Source of the DNA: JAMQKA01 sp034521835
GTDB lineage: Bacteria > Bacteroidota > Rhodothermia > Balneolales > Balneolaceae
Reading direction: 5' to 3'
Length of the DNA: 64,000 bases
Assembly (NCBI GenBank): GCA_034521835.1
Contig: JAXHMA010000006.1
Span: 558,001-622,000, forward strand
Shown: in pieces, positions 53,235-62,186 of the stretch
Position numbering within the stretch: the stretch's first letter is position 1
Layout: the number at the start of each line of letters is the position of its first letter
Program-made: the position numbers and the translations under genes
The notes under the pieces: generated by a model
What the model was told of the DNA's origin: nothing
What the model saw: the letters and a program-made list of their open reading frames with translations, nothing else
Databases searched by the model: none

Positions 53235-53725
53235 GTGTTAAAAAAAGAGGATATAACACTCCATTTTAGATCAAAGATTGACGCTTCATATCGAGATGAA
53301 TTAGAGCACATCTTTTTTTTAACCGGAACCAGGCGCGTTATGCCGAAAGAATTACACAATCTGTAAAAGATTTTTCAAAACCGACTATAAAGGAAGAAGA
53401 TGGAGAGATTGCACTAGTTTTTGAAGATCAATCTTTGGGACAAACACTCCATATCTTTGATAGTGATGAACCTGATGCAAATCTTATTGGCGTAGTCATG
53501 TTTGAACGCGACTCCAGAGCGCGGATAACTATTATACATATTGCTCTGCATGAAAGGTGCCGAGAAATATTTGAAGAGGAGGGGCTGAATATAACTGCTT
53601 TAGTAATTAAAAAGCTTTTTTCAATTTTTAAACTAATTAAAGGAGTTGAAAGAGTTCGGATCTACTATATAAATAAAGAAGTTAAAATAGATGCATTCCA
53701 ATTGAATGGTAACTATCATAAATGA
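53235..53725 (+). CDS. GNAT-like small acyltransferase candidate, frameshifted
   Basis: GTG start at 53235. The first 30 codons lead into the T run 53313-53320 (eight T, nine needed), after which RNQARYAERITQSVKDFSKP and a GNAT-like core (LIGVVMFERDSRARITIIHI and KGVERVRIYYIN) stay open to 53725. About 163 residues. Lying between the KAS III and the SDR reductase, it is a candidate for moving the acyl chain from ACP to a sugar amine. The family resemblance is moderate. Confidence 0.5.
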
Positions 53726-53768
53726 ATTCAGGTATTATGGCTATCAATAATAGAATTTCAGGTACTTA

Positions 53769-54539
53769 ATGGTTTCAATGATGACTGATGCTTTTAGCTT
53801 AAAAGATAAAACCATACTTGTTACAGGTGCCTCGTCTGGGATTGGGAGGTCATGTGCCATCGAATGCAGCAAGGCTGGGGCAACTGTTTTTGCTTTTGGC
53901 AGGAATAAGGAACGCCTTCAAGAAACACTAGACAGTCTTAAAAATGAGGGACGTTCGGTAAGTGTGGATTTGAATGATACTGAAGCAGTTGATAGTGTTA
54001 TGGAAAACCTTGAAAGTGAAGGAATTGCTATTGATGGAGTTATTCATTGTGCGGGTATTTCAACAACCTTGCCATTACGAATGATATCTCCTGAAAAAAT
54101 TCAGCCCCTGTTTGAAACAAACGTAACTTCGGCAATTTACCTTACTAAGTGGGCCACAAAAAATAAGTTTTTACCAAAGAATGGTTCAAGTATTGTGTTT
54201 ATCTCTTCTGTAATGGGGAGCGTTGGTGAGTCAGGTAAGACTATATATAGTCTTACAAAAGGTGCTGTACTTGCAGCTGCCCGGTCAATGGCAGTAGAGC
54301 TTGCACCCAAAAGTGTGCGGGTTAATTGTATCTCACCTGGAGTTGTTGAGTCTCCAATGTCGGAGAATGCGGTTTACAGCAGGAATAAGGAAGCGCGATC
54401 TAAAATTGAAGCTCTTCATCCCCTTGGAATGGGCAAACCGGAGGATGTAGCCTATGCCTCTATATATCTTTTGAGTAATGCCTCCAAATGGGTAACGGGA
54501 ACGAATCTATTTGTCGATGGAGGGTATACAGCCCATTAG
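53769..54539 (+). CDS. SDR family 3-oxoacyl-ACP reductase-like protein (FabG-like)
   Basis: Intact, 256 residues. TGASSGIG (19-26) binds NAD(P), CAG near 95 stabilises the fold, Ser146/147, Tyr160 and Lys164 (YSLTK) form the catalytic set, and NCISPGVVESPM and LFVDGGYTA complete a classical SDR. With the ACP and KAS III upstream, reduction of a 3-oxoacyl-ACP to the 3-hydroxy form is the likely job, though sugar reduction is possible. The start may be one of several ATGs at 53769-53781. Confidence 0.85.
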   Translation: MVSMMTDAFSLKDKTILVTGASSGIGRSCAIECSKAGATVFAFGRNKERLQETLDSLKNEGRSVSVDLNDTEAVDSVMENLESEGIAIDGVIHCAGISTTLPLRMISPEKIQPLFETNVTSAIYLTKWATKNKFLPKNGSSIVFISSVMGSVGESGKTIYSLTKGAVLAAARSMAVELAPKSVRVNCISPGVVESPMSENAVYSRNKEARSKIEALHPLGMGKPEDVAYASIYLLSNASKWVTGTNLFVDGGYTAH

Positions 54540-54567
54540 TTTTGCATAAAAATTCTTTCGTGTAAGT

Positions 54568-55452
54568 TTGAGATATATGAATCAAAATTTTCTTTCTGCT
54601 TTCACGGTAGATGTAGAGTGTGGTATCAGTATCACCATGCGGGATGCCTATGGCATTGAAATGAAGCCTACCGAGCGGGTGATAGTCAATACAAGTAAAA
54701 TTTTAGAACTTCTAGAAAATAAGGAAACGAAAGCCACCTTCTTTGTACTTGGAATTGTTGCAGAACACTATCCTAAGCTGGTTAAAGAGATAGCTGAGGG
54801 GGGGCATGAGATAGGAGTACATGGCTATCATCATCTGGAGTTTTCTAATATTTCTGAAGAAAAAGCATTTCAGGAAATTGACCGTGCTAAAAAACTTCTG
54901 GAAGATATTACCGGGAATCAGGTTTACGGGCACCGGGCGCCTGCTTTTTCCATAAACGAGCAAACACGCTGGGGATTGGATGTAATAGCAAGGGCCGGGT
55001 TTGCCTATGATAGCAGTATTATGCCCATTCAATCGGGCCGATATGGTTGGCCTGGATTTCAAAAAGGCATCACGGAATTGACGACAACTAATGGAGATAC
55101 CTTGATTGAAGTACCCCTTTCAACTACCAAGTTATTCGGCAAGGAAATTCCGGCTTGCGGGGGAAGATACCTGCAAATTTTGCCTTATAAATTTACAAAA
55201 AATGCGTTAATAAAGGTCTCAAAGAAAAGGTCTCCCGTTTTTTACATGCATCCCTATGAGATTGATGAGACCCCATATCCGGATTATTATCATGATCAGC
55301 TTCGAAAGGCCGATTTTAAAAAGAAGATGATGACCTATATTAAATGGTTTAACAGAGGTTCTTACTTTAAAAAAATTGATAAACTTACGTCCGAATTCCG
55401 GTTTGGTCCTATGATTGATATCGTAAATAAATTTCAGGCTACGAAGAGGTAG
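54568..55452 (+). CDS. NodB-type polysaccharide deacetylase
   Basis: Intact, 294 residues. FTVDVE (Asp15) is motif 1, HGYHH (85-89) the metal-binding motif 2, and GHRAPAFS (121-128) motif 3. YMHPYEIDE near the end fits motif 5. Similar to the deacetylases of XrtA/PEP-CTERM exopolysaccharide loci (DUF3473-type tail). It removes acetyl groups from N-acetyl sugars. No signal peptide is seen. It is followed four bases later by the divergent deacetylase-like gene, so both probably act on the same glycan. Confidence 0.87.
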   Translation: MRYMNQNFLSAFTVDVECGISITMRDAYGIEMKPTERVIVNTSKILELLENKETKATFFVLGIVAEHYPKLVKEIAEGGHEIGVHGYHHLEFSNISEEKAFQEIDRAKKLLEDITGNQVYGHRAPAFSINEQTRWGLDVIARAGFAYDSSIMPIQSGRYGWPGFQKGITELTTTNGDTLIEVPLSTTKLFGKEIPACGGRYLQILPYKFTKNALIKVSKKRSPVFYMHPYEIDETPYPDYYHDQLRKADFKKKMMTYIKWFNRGSYFKKIDKLTSEFRFGPMIDIVNKFQATKR

Positions 55453-55455
55453 AAT

Positions 55456-56574
55456 GTGAATTTTGCAAAGCTGAAAAATAAACTTAAGTCCAACATCAAA
55501 AACATCCCGGGTTGGAGTACCGATCGAAAGATTGTAGTTTTTGAAAGTGATGACTGGGGATCGAATACCATTGCATCCAAAGAACACTATCAAAAACTGC
55601 TGGAAATGGGAGTGCCTGTTGATCGCAGCTCTTTTAACAGATATGATACTATTGAGAGGAGTTCGGATCTGGAAGCCCTTTTTGAAATTCTTTCTTCCGT
55701 TAAAGACGCAAGCGGGAACCCCGCCGTATTTACTCCTTTTGTAAATCTTGCGAACCCGGATTTTGAACGAATTAAGGAATCCGGTTATCAGGAGTATTAT
55801 TATGAATCGTTTGACAAAACGCTGGAGAAGTACGGAGAACGCGAAGATGTACTGGAACTCTACCGGCAGGGAATCGACGCCGGACTTTTTAAGCCGCAGT
55901 TTCACGGACGTGAACATCTTGCCGTACCGCTTTGGCTGAAATATCTCCAACAAGGAAATGATGAAATCAGGAAGGCTTTCGAGCAGAAATATTATTCTTA
56001 TCCTGCCGAGGGCCTGCCTTCACTGGCGGGCAGTTTTCGTCCTGCTTTTTATTTTGAATCCGATTCGGATCTTCCTTTTCTCAGGAAAAGTATCAGGGAA
56101 GGGACCGATCTGTTTGAGGAGCTTTTTGGTTATCGGGCAACAGTATTCGACCCCCCCAATGGCGTTTTCTCTTCTTCACTTGAGCGTTACTTATGGGAAG
56201 CAGATATTCATACTATTGTAGCAAATCGCTTTCGCCCGGAGCCGGTAGGAAACGGTGAGGTAAAGAAAAAATTCTATTCATTTGGTAAGACAAATAATTT
56301 AGGCCAGACCTATTATATAAGAACCTGTCAATTTGAACTTTATAATAATACCTCCGTTGATGACTGCCTTTCCATGATAAGAGCGGCATTTCGCTGGGGT
56401 AAACCTGCTATTATCTGTACACACCGGGTGAATTATAATGGAGGAATTGATGTGACTAACAGAGACCATGGTCTTAAAGAGTTAGGAAAACTGTTAGGAG
56501 AAATAGTTAAAAAATGGCCGGATGTTGAATTTATGAGTTCCGGAGATTTTGCAGAAGTACTAAGAGAGGATTGA
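55456..56574 (+). CDS. Polysaccharide (de)acetylase-like protein, paralogue 2 of 3
   Basis: Intact, 372 residues, GTG start 55456. Shares with the genes at 26215 and 59638 the blocks GW-x-DRKIVVFESDDWGS (Asp32-Asp33), PQFHGREHLAVPLW, CTHRVNYNGG and KKWPDVEFMSSGDF. Motif 3 reads DPPNG instead of the APNYVWH/APCYIWM of the others, so its chemistry may differ. The coupling to a PaaK-like ligase (overlap of 4 bases) and the NodB deacetylase suggests a deacylation/acylation module. Function by motif only. Confidence 0.62.
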   Translation: MNFAKLKNKLKSNIKNIPGWSTDRKIVVFESDDWGSNTIASKEHYQKLLEMGVPVDRSSFNRYDTIERSSDLEALFEILSSVKDASGNPAVFTPFVNLANPDFERIKESGYQEYYYESFDKTLEKYGEREDVLELYRQGIDAGLFKPQFHGREHLAVPLWLKYLQQGNDEIRKAFEQKYYSYPAEGLPSLAGSFRPAFYFESDSDLPFLRKSIREGTDLFEELFGYRATVFDPPNGVFSSSLERYLWEADIHTIVANRFRPEPVGNGEVKKKFYSFGKTNNLGQTYYIRTCQFELYNNTSVDDCLSMIRAAFRWGKPAIICTHRVNYNGGIDVTNRDHGLKELGKLLGEIVKKWPDVEFMSSGDFAEVLRED

Positions 56575-57851
56575 ACCCTGGTAAACTTTTTATGATTAAA
56601 TCAATAATTCCCAAAATACTATATAACGGTTATAACCTTGTTACCTGGGGTGAGTTAAAATTGTTTTATGAAAAGGTCAGACATGCCAATAGCACTCAAC
56701 AGCTATTCGATATGCAGGAATTAACCGGTTATTTGGAAAAATGGGGCTTTGATGGCGACATTGAGAACAATCCTCTGATGGATAAAGCCGACATCAAAGA
56801 ATGGACACAAAAAGTGGATCCGGATGATATCCATGACTGGGCCTATACCGGGGGATCATACGGCGAGCCGCTTCGGGTTCCCTACTCAAAAGAGCGCAGA
56901 ATGATACGGACGGCAACTTTTAAGTACTTTAATGAAGCTGCTGGATATGAATTGGGCGATCCTTTTTACCTGATCAGGGCCAAGAACAAATCGGCTTTCG
57001 TCAAATTTTTGAGAAATGAACATATTTTTATTCCCAAAAATATTTCCGAAAGCCGGATTCGTGATTTTATAGGGGAGTTAAAGAGCAAAAAGATCCGGGT
57101 ATTGATGGGATACCCGACGGTAATGTATGAGCTGGCGTTATATCTCAAGCGAAATCCCGGAGAAAAAGAAGGACTGCAGATCCGTTCGCTCATTTCGATT
57201 TCGGAACCGCTTGAAGAGTTTAAAAGAGAGATCATCCGTGATGTTTTTGACTGTATATACATAGATCGATACAGTAACGAGGAAGTCGGGCTGATTGCCC
57301 AGCAGAAAGAGTTTGGCGGTCCTTATTATGTGAATAAGTTCGGCGTGTATGTGGAGGTGGTTGACCCCGAAACATATCAACCGGTGAGAGAGGGAGAGCA
57401 GGGCGTTGTGGTTGTCACAGACATCTTCAATGATCTGATACCGGTTATCCGTTATAATACGGGTGACATGGCAACAGTGCAAAGCTATCGGGACGGTCAG
57501 CTGCTTGCCATTCAAAATATTACCGGTCGGGCAGCAGAGCAGATTCTTTCAAGTACCGGGGAACCGGTGTCTCCCCTGATACTGGGTCCATATATTTATA
57601 AGCCTCTGTCCAAAGTTGGCCCGGTTTTTCAATACCAGTTTGCACAAACGGCCTCCGACAGGTATGAGCTGAGGATAAAGTCAGCAGAAGAAGAGGTCCC
57701 TGAAGGCGTGCTTGGGGAAATAACAGAGGGCCTGAAAAGTGTATTGGGGCCAGAATCAGAAATAAGTACCGTGTTTTGTGATGAAATAAGGGCCCTCCCA
57801 TCTGGTAAGCGCCCCATATATCTAAATGAGATGAACAGAGATCATGGGTAA
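56571..57851 (+). CDS. PaaK/CapK-like adenylate-forming enzyme
   Basis: Intact, about 420 residues. YTGGSYGEPLRVPYSKE is the glycine/serine/threonine-rich ATP loop, DCIYIDRYSNEEVGLIAQQ resembles the YxxxE region, and IPVIRYNTGDMA is the adenylate-binding Asp motif. It resembles the CapK/phenylacetate-CoA ligase group common in capsule loci, which activates a carboxylate as an acyl-adenylate. The TTG at 56571 overlaps the preceding stop; ATG 56592 is an alternative start. It overlaps the sugar transferase gene by 8 bases. Substrate unknown. Confidence 0.78.
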   Translation: MNPGKLFMIKSIIPKILYNGYNLVTWGELKLFYEKVRHANSTQQLFDMQELTGYLEKWGFDGDIENNPLMDKADIKEWTQKVDPDDIHDWAYTGGSYGEPLRVPYSKERRMIRTATFKYFNEAAGYELGDPFYLIRAKNKSAFVKFLRNEHIFIPKNISESRIRDFIGELKSKKIRVLMGYPTVMYELALYLKRNPGEKEGLQIRSLISISEPLEEFKREIIRDVFDCIYIDRYSNEEVGLIAQQKEFGGPYYVNKFGVYVEVVDPETYQPVREGEQGVVVVTDIFNDLIPVIRYNTGDMATVQSYRDGQLLAIQNITGRAAEQILSSTGEPVSPLILGPYIYKPLSKVGPVFQYQFAQTASDRYELRIKSAEEEVPEGVLGEITEGLKSVLGPESEISTVFCDEIRALPSGKRPIYLNEMNRDHG

Positions 57852-58449
57852 GAGAATTTTTGATATTTTAGCATCCTTGACCGGCCTTGTTATTTTGTTT
57901 CCACTGTTGCTGGTTCTTTCATTAGCGATTGCTGTTAAATTGGGCAGACCTGTTTTTTTTACACAAACCCGCCCCGGCCAGCATGGTGAACCTTTTACAC
58001 TGATTAAATTTCGAACCATGACCAATGAAAAAGATGAATCCGGAGAGCTTCTTTCCAATGAAGAACGGATGACCAGATTTGGTAAATTTTTGCGTTCGGC
58101 CAGCCTGGATGAATTGCCGGAACTGATAAATGTATTGAAAGGGGATATGAGCCTGGTTGGCCCGAGGCCCCTGTTGATGGATTATCTTCCGTATTTTACA
58201 GAAGAACAACAGCGCAGGCATGAAGTGAAACCGGGCATCACCGGCTGGTCTCAGGTAAATGGAAGGAATGCCATAGACTGGGATAAAAAATTGGCTCTCG
58301 ACGTGTGGTATGTCGAGAACCGATCGTTCCTGCTTGATTTGAAAATTCTTTGGATGACCTTTAAAAAAGTAGTAAAACGGGAAGACATCACCCATAAAAA
58401 TCATGTGGGTATGCCGCGCTTTGATGAACATGTAAAAGAACAGAAGTAG
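57844..58449 (+). CDS. Initiating polyprenyl sugar-phosphate transferase (PglC-like)
   Basis: Intact, 201 residues, a short-form bacterial sugar transferase. One hydrophobic re-entrant segment (LTGLVILFPLLLVLSLAIAV) is followed by FTLIKFRTMT, SLDELPELINVLKGDMSLVG (the Asp-Glu catalytic dyad), GPRPLL and KPGITGWSQVNGRN. It transfers a sugar-1-phosphate onto undecaprenyl phosphate at the inner face of the membrane, the first committed step of repeat-unit assembly. Coupled by overlap to the PaaK-like gene and followed by an ATP-grasp gene. Confidence 0.92.
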   Translation: MGKRIFDILASLTGLVILFPLLLVLSLAIAVKLGRPVFFTQTRPGQHGEPFTLIKFRTMTNEKDESGELLSNEERMTRFGKFLRSASLDELPELINVLKGDMSLVGPRPLLMDYLPYFTEEQQRRHEVKPGITGWSQVNGRNAIDWDKKLALDVWYVENRSFLLDLKILWMTFKKVVKREDITHKNHVGMPRFDEHVKEQK

Positions 58450-58457
58450 GGATTATT

Positions 58458-59531
58458 ATGAATATTTTGGTAACTGGCGTCGGGGGACCTACCCCGCGCT
58501 CTTTCGTTCGTGCTGTAAAACTTTCGGATAACGATCTGGCAACGTCGGTCCGTTTTATCGGGGTAGACTGCGATCCGCTTGCGTACGGATTGTATGACAA
58601 AACGCTGTTTGATGCGCATTATGTGGTGCCTCGGGCGGATGACGGGGATTACTGGAAGGTCTTGAATGAAATTATAAACAGGGAGGATATAGACGGTGCC
58701 GTTGTGCTTCCGGAAGTGGAAGTGCTTGAGTGGTCGCGCAACCGCCAGGAACTGGAAATGCCGGTAAAAGTTCATCTTCCGGATTTTAAGCTGGCTTCCG
58801 CTCTTGTTAACAAGCACCGGTTACACGAATACCTGGACGGTTCACCGCTGATTCCGAAATTCAGCCGAATTAATCCTTCTTCCTACAACTACGATAGCCT
58901 TACCGATGAGCTTGGACAAACCTTCTGGATCCGCAGCACGGAAGGCTCCAGTGGATTGGGGTCATTAAAAATAGAATCGCAATCTGCCCTTGCGCAATGG
59001 CTTTCAATTAATGAGGGGGTAAGTGAATTTATTGCAACTGAATATCTGCCCGGCAGAAATATGGCTTGCAAGATGCTCTATTTTGACAATGAACTTAAAC
59101 GAACGGCCTGTGCCGAAAGAGTAAACTATATCATGGCTAAGGTGGCACCTTCAGGTATTACTGGCAATACCTCATTTGGCCGGCTGATAAATGAACCGGA
59201 ACTCGTACAACTTTCCCAAAATGCGCTCGAATCCATTTCTGATGAGCTTGGTACTGGCTTAAATGGCATATTTACGGTTGACTACAAGGAAGATGCGGAA
59301 GGAGCTCCAAAAATTACGGAGATAAATATTCGCCATGTTGCCTTTACCTCTTCAATAGCGGCTGGTGGAGCCAACCTGCCAATGGACACCCTGGAAGCTA
59401 TGTTTAAAGGTAATGGCACTACTATGGAAAGGGTAGATTATACCTATGATGAGCCACTGATATTTCTGCGGGATGTTGATTCTGAACCGATTATTATGAA
59501 AGAGTCGGAGCTTCTTGAGAGTAGAGTGTAA
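58458..59531 (+). CDS. ATP-grasp family protein (carbamoyl-phosphate-synthase-like)
   Basis: Intact, 357 residues. ILVTGVGGPTPRSFVRAVK is the pre-ATP-grasp domain start, WIRSTEGSSGLGSLKIES the ATP-binding glycine loop, and TEYLPGRNMACKML and KITEINIRHVAF hold the metal-binding acidic residues. Members ligate a carboxylate to an amine. It stands between the initiating transferase and the third deacetylase-like gene, repeating the ATP-grasp/deacetylase-like pairing at 25182-27351, though the two ATP-grasp enzymes are of different subtypes. Confidence 0.8.
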   Translation: MNILVTGVGGPTPRSFVRAVKLSDNDLATSVRFIGVDCDPLAYGLYDKTLFDAHYVVPRADDGDYWKVLNEIINREDIDGAVVLPEVEVLEWSRNRQELEMPVKVHLPDFKLASALVNKHRLHEYLDGSPLIPKFSRINPSSYNYDSLTDELGQTFWIRSTEGSSGLGSLKIESQSALAQWLSINEGVSEFIATEYLPGRNMACKMLYFDNELKRTACAERVNYIMAKVAPSGITGNTSFGRLINEPELVQLSQNALESISDELGTGLNGIFTVDYKEDAEGAPKITEINIRHVAFTSSIAAGGANLPMDTLEAMFKGNGTTMERVDYTYDEPLIFLRDVDSEPIIMKESELLESRV

Positions 59532-59637
59532 AAAGGAAGATTACTTCTTCCTTATAGTATTTAGCTTTTAAAATTATTGCCTATTCTAATCATATCAAAC
59601 CCTGTAAAGATCGGTTCACTGATTAGGCCTTTTAAGT

Positions 59638-60773
59638 ATGAATATTAAATATCCATTCAAATCTATAGGGAGGAAGATACTATACTATCCGGGTTGGAAA
59701 ACTTCGAGAAAGATTATCGTTATTGAGTCTGATGATTGGGGAAGTGCAAGTATTCCTTCTAAAGAAATTTATACTAGACTATTTAGAGCAGGAATTACAG
59801 TTAGCAAGGACCCTTATTGCAAGTTTGATGGTTTGGCAGAACCCGAAGATTTAAAAAAACTATTTGATGTACTTACTTCTTACGAAGACAAAAAAGGGAG
59901 GCATCCTGTAATCACTGCTAATACTATTGTTGCAAATCCGGATTATAACAAAATTAGGGCATCAAATTTCCAGGAATATTATTATGAGAAGTTTACTAAT
60001 ACATTGAGTGAGAAAAGAGAAACTGAATCTTCTTTTGATTTATGGAAGGAGGGAATATCCAAGAAAATTTTTCTACCACAATTTCACGGACGTGAACATC
60101 TTCATGTCTCCGATTGGATGAATACATTACGATCCGGAAATAAACAGGTGCATGAGGCATTTAATTTGGGCACCTATGCCATTCCCATATCTGAAAATCT
60201 TAATAGGAAAAGGAAGGATTTCAGAGCTGCATTTGACTGTAGTTCAGAAAAGCAATTAGAGGAAATAAAGGGAATAATCAGAGAGGGACTCAATCTATTC
60301 GAAGAAATTTTTAATTATAGGGCTGAATCAATAATTGCACCATGCTATATATGGATGAAAGAGTTAGAATCAACTCTGTATGATCTGGGTATTACATTTA
60401 TACAAGGGATTGCACTTCAAACTGAACCTGTATTTGGCCGGAATTCATACAGAAAAAATATAATTACCTTGGTAAAAAAAATAGATCCGGTCAATACTAT
60501 TCTGTGAGGAATGTTTTTTTTGAACCTACACTCTACCCAAGTGATGATTTGATAAAAAAAACCATATGGCGTATTGAAGAGGCATTTAAGCTGAATAAAC
60601 CTGCAATAATCTGTTCTCACAGATTAAATTTTGTCGGAAACATGTGTAAGGATAATCGGGATAGGAATTTAGCCCTTCTGTCAGAATTGCTGAAAGCTAT
60701 TTCTGAGCAATGGCCGGATGTTGAATACATGTCTACAATGGAACTTGGTAAAGTTATGGCAGATGAGTTATAA
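59638..60773 (+). CDS. Polysaccharide (de)acetylase-like protein, paralogue 3 of 3, frameshifted
   Basis: The same architecture as the paralogues at 26215 and 55456: IESDDWGS at residues 29-36, QFHGREHLHVSDW, IIAPCYIWM, then after the break ICSHRLNFVGN and EQWPDVEYMSTMEL. The break is the A run 60474-60481 (eight A, nine needed). The repaired protein has about 378 residues, equal to paralogue 1. Likely functional if the run is a reading error. Function by motif only. Confidence 0.62.
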
Positions 60774-60935
60774 AAAGTAATAGTATAAATGAACTGGATG
60801 AGCAGTTGATTAAAATCGGATTATTACGTCCTATACTTAAAGAGTCATTAGGACATTTTTACTTTAAATATAGAACGCTTTCCAGGAAACTCTTAATAAG
60901 CTCCAAGGATCTATAAATTAAACGTGGGGTAATGA

Positions 60936-62069
60936 ATGAGATCTAAAAAAAGGATATTAATTATAATTCCGTCATTAGTTGGAGGTGGTGCAGAAAAGGC
61001 TTTAATAAATTTACTTACCAATCTGAATACGAGTAAATATGAAATTGATTTATGTGTAGTAGAAAGAAAAGGAATCTATCTTGATTACGTGCCTGATCAG
61101 GTTAAAGTTTTGTCTCTGTTTTCTAGTCGATTTACCAGAAAGATTATAATTGAGCTTTATAGACAGCTTAATATCGGCTGGCCGTTTAAATATTTGACAA
61201 AAAGAACGATTACATCAAAATATGATGTAGGTATTTGTTTTTGTGATAGTATTTATTCAGATATGCTGAAATTTCTGGATTCAAGGATTGTGAAGAGTGC
61301 TGTAGTACTTCAAAACAGTTTTAAGAATGACAGCCATAAAAAGAAATTTATAAAAGGTAAACATAAGACGAGGTTGAAAAAACGATATAATAATATTGAT
61401 ATCATTATAGGAGTTTCGCAGGATGTGATTGAGGAATTTAATTCAATTTTTGGCGAATATGATCAACAAAAAGTTATTTTTAATCCAATAGATTCGGGAT
61501 GATATTATTAAGAAGTCCAGGGAATTTGATCCTGAATTTTCAAAAAGTGTGACCAATATTACTGCAGTAGGAAGCCTTTTACCGGTAAAAGGATATAATA
61601 AATTGATAGAAGCCTGTTTACTCTTAAAGGAATCAGGAAGAGAATTTAAACTCAGGATTCTTGGCAAAGGAGCCCTGAAAAAAAATTGAATAATCAAATT
61701 TCCGAGCAAGGTTTAGAGAATTATGTATCCCTGCTAGGTTTTAAAAAGAATCCATATCCGTTCATACTGCATTCGGACATTTTTGTAATGTCATCATTAT
61801 CTGAAGGGTTACCAACTGTACTTTGTGAAGCAATGATATTAGGTATACCTCCAGTCGTCACCAATTGCTCAGGCTGCAGAGGTTTGGTCGATTATGGAAC
61901 TTATGGGCTCATGACCAAACCGACCCCAGAATCATTATTTGGAGGGCTAAAATCTATGATAGATGATTCAGAATTGCGATATTTGTACAGCCAAAAAGCC
62001 AAAAAGCGGTCTAAATTATTTAAAATTGAGCATGTTATAACTGAATATGAAAAAATTCTAAACCTTTAA
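60936..62069 (+). CDS. GT4 family glycosyltransferase, two frameshifts
   Basis: RILIIIPSLVGGGAEKALIN is the GT4 N-terminus. After an extra G near 61498 the frame runs through TAVGSLLPVKGYNKLIEACL. After the A run 61678-61685 (eight A, nine needed) it reads VMSSLSEGLPTVLCEAMILG, the donor-sugar site, to 62069. About 378 residues. The resemblance is to GalNAc- or hexose-transferring enzymes such as PglA/PglJ. It is the last gene before the IS30 element. Confidence 0.8.
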
Positions 62070-62186
62070 AACATCTGGTAATTTAAATTTTCACCATATT
62101 TCTACTTTTTATCATCTCAAAAAGCTCTTTGATGATATTGGAGAATGTAAATAATACTTGAGGCTAAAATTTATTTTTAAAGCCGT

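Noticed and set aside
55219..55953. 244-codon minus-strand frame
   Set aside because: It runs opposite two well-supported genes (the NodB deacetylase and the deacetylase-like paralogue 2) and has no recognisable domain.
58401..58817. 138-codon minus-strand frame near the ATP-grasp gene
   Set aside because: Shadow of the sugar transferase/ATP-grasp junction; no start context or domain.
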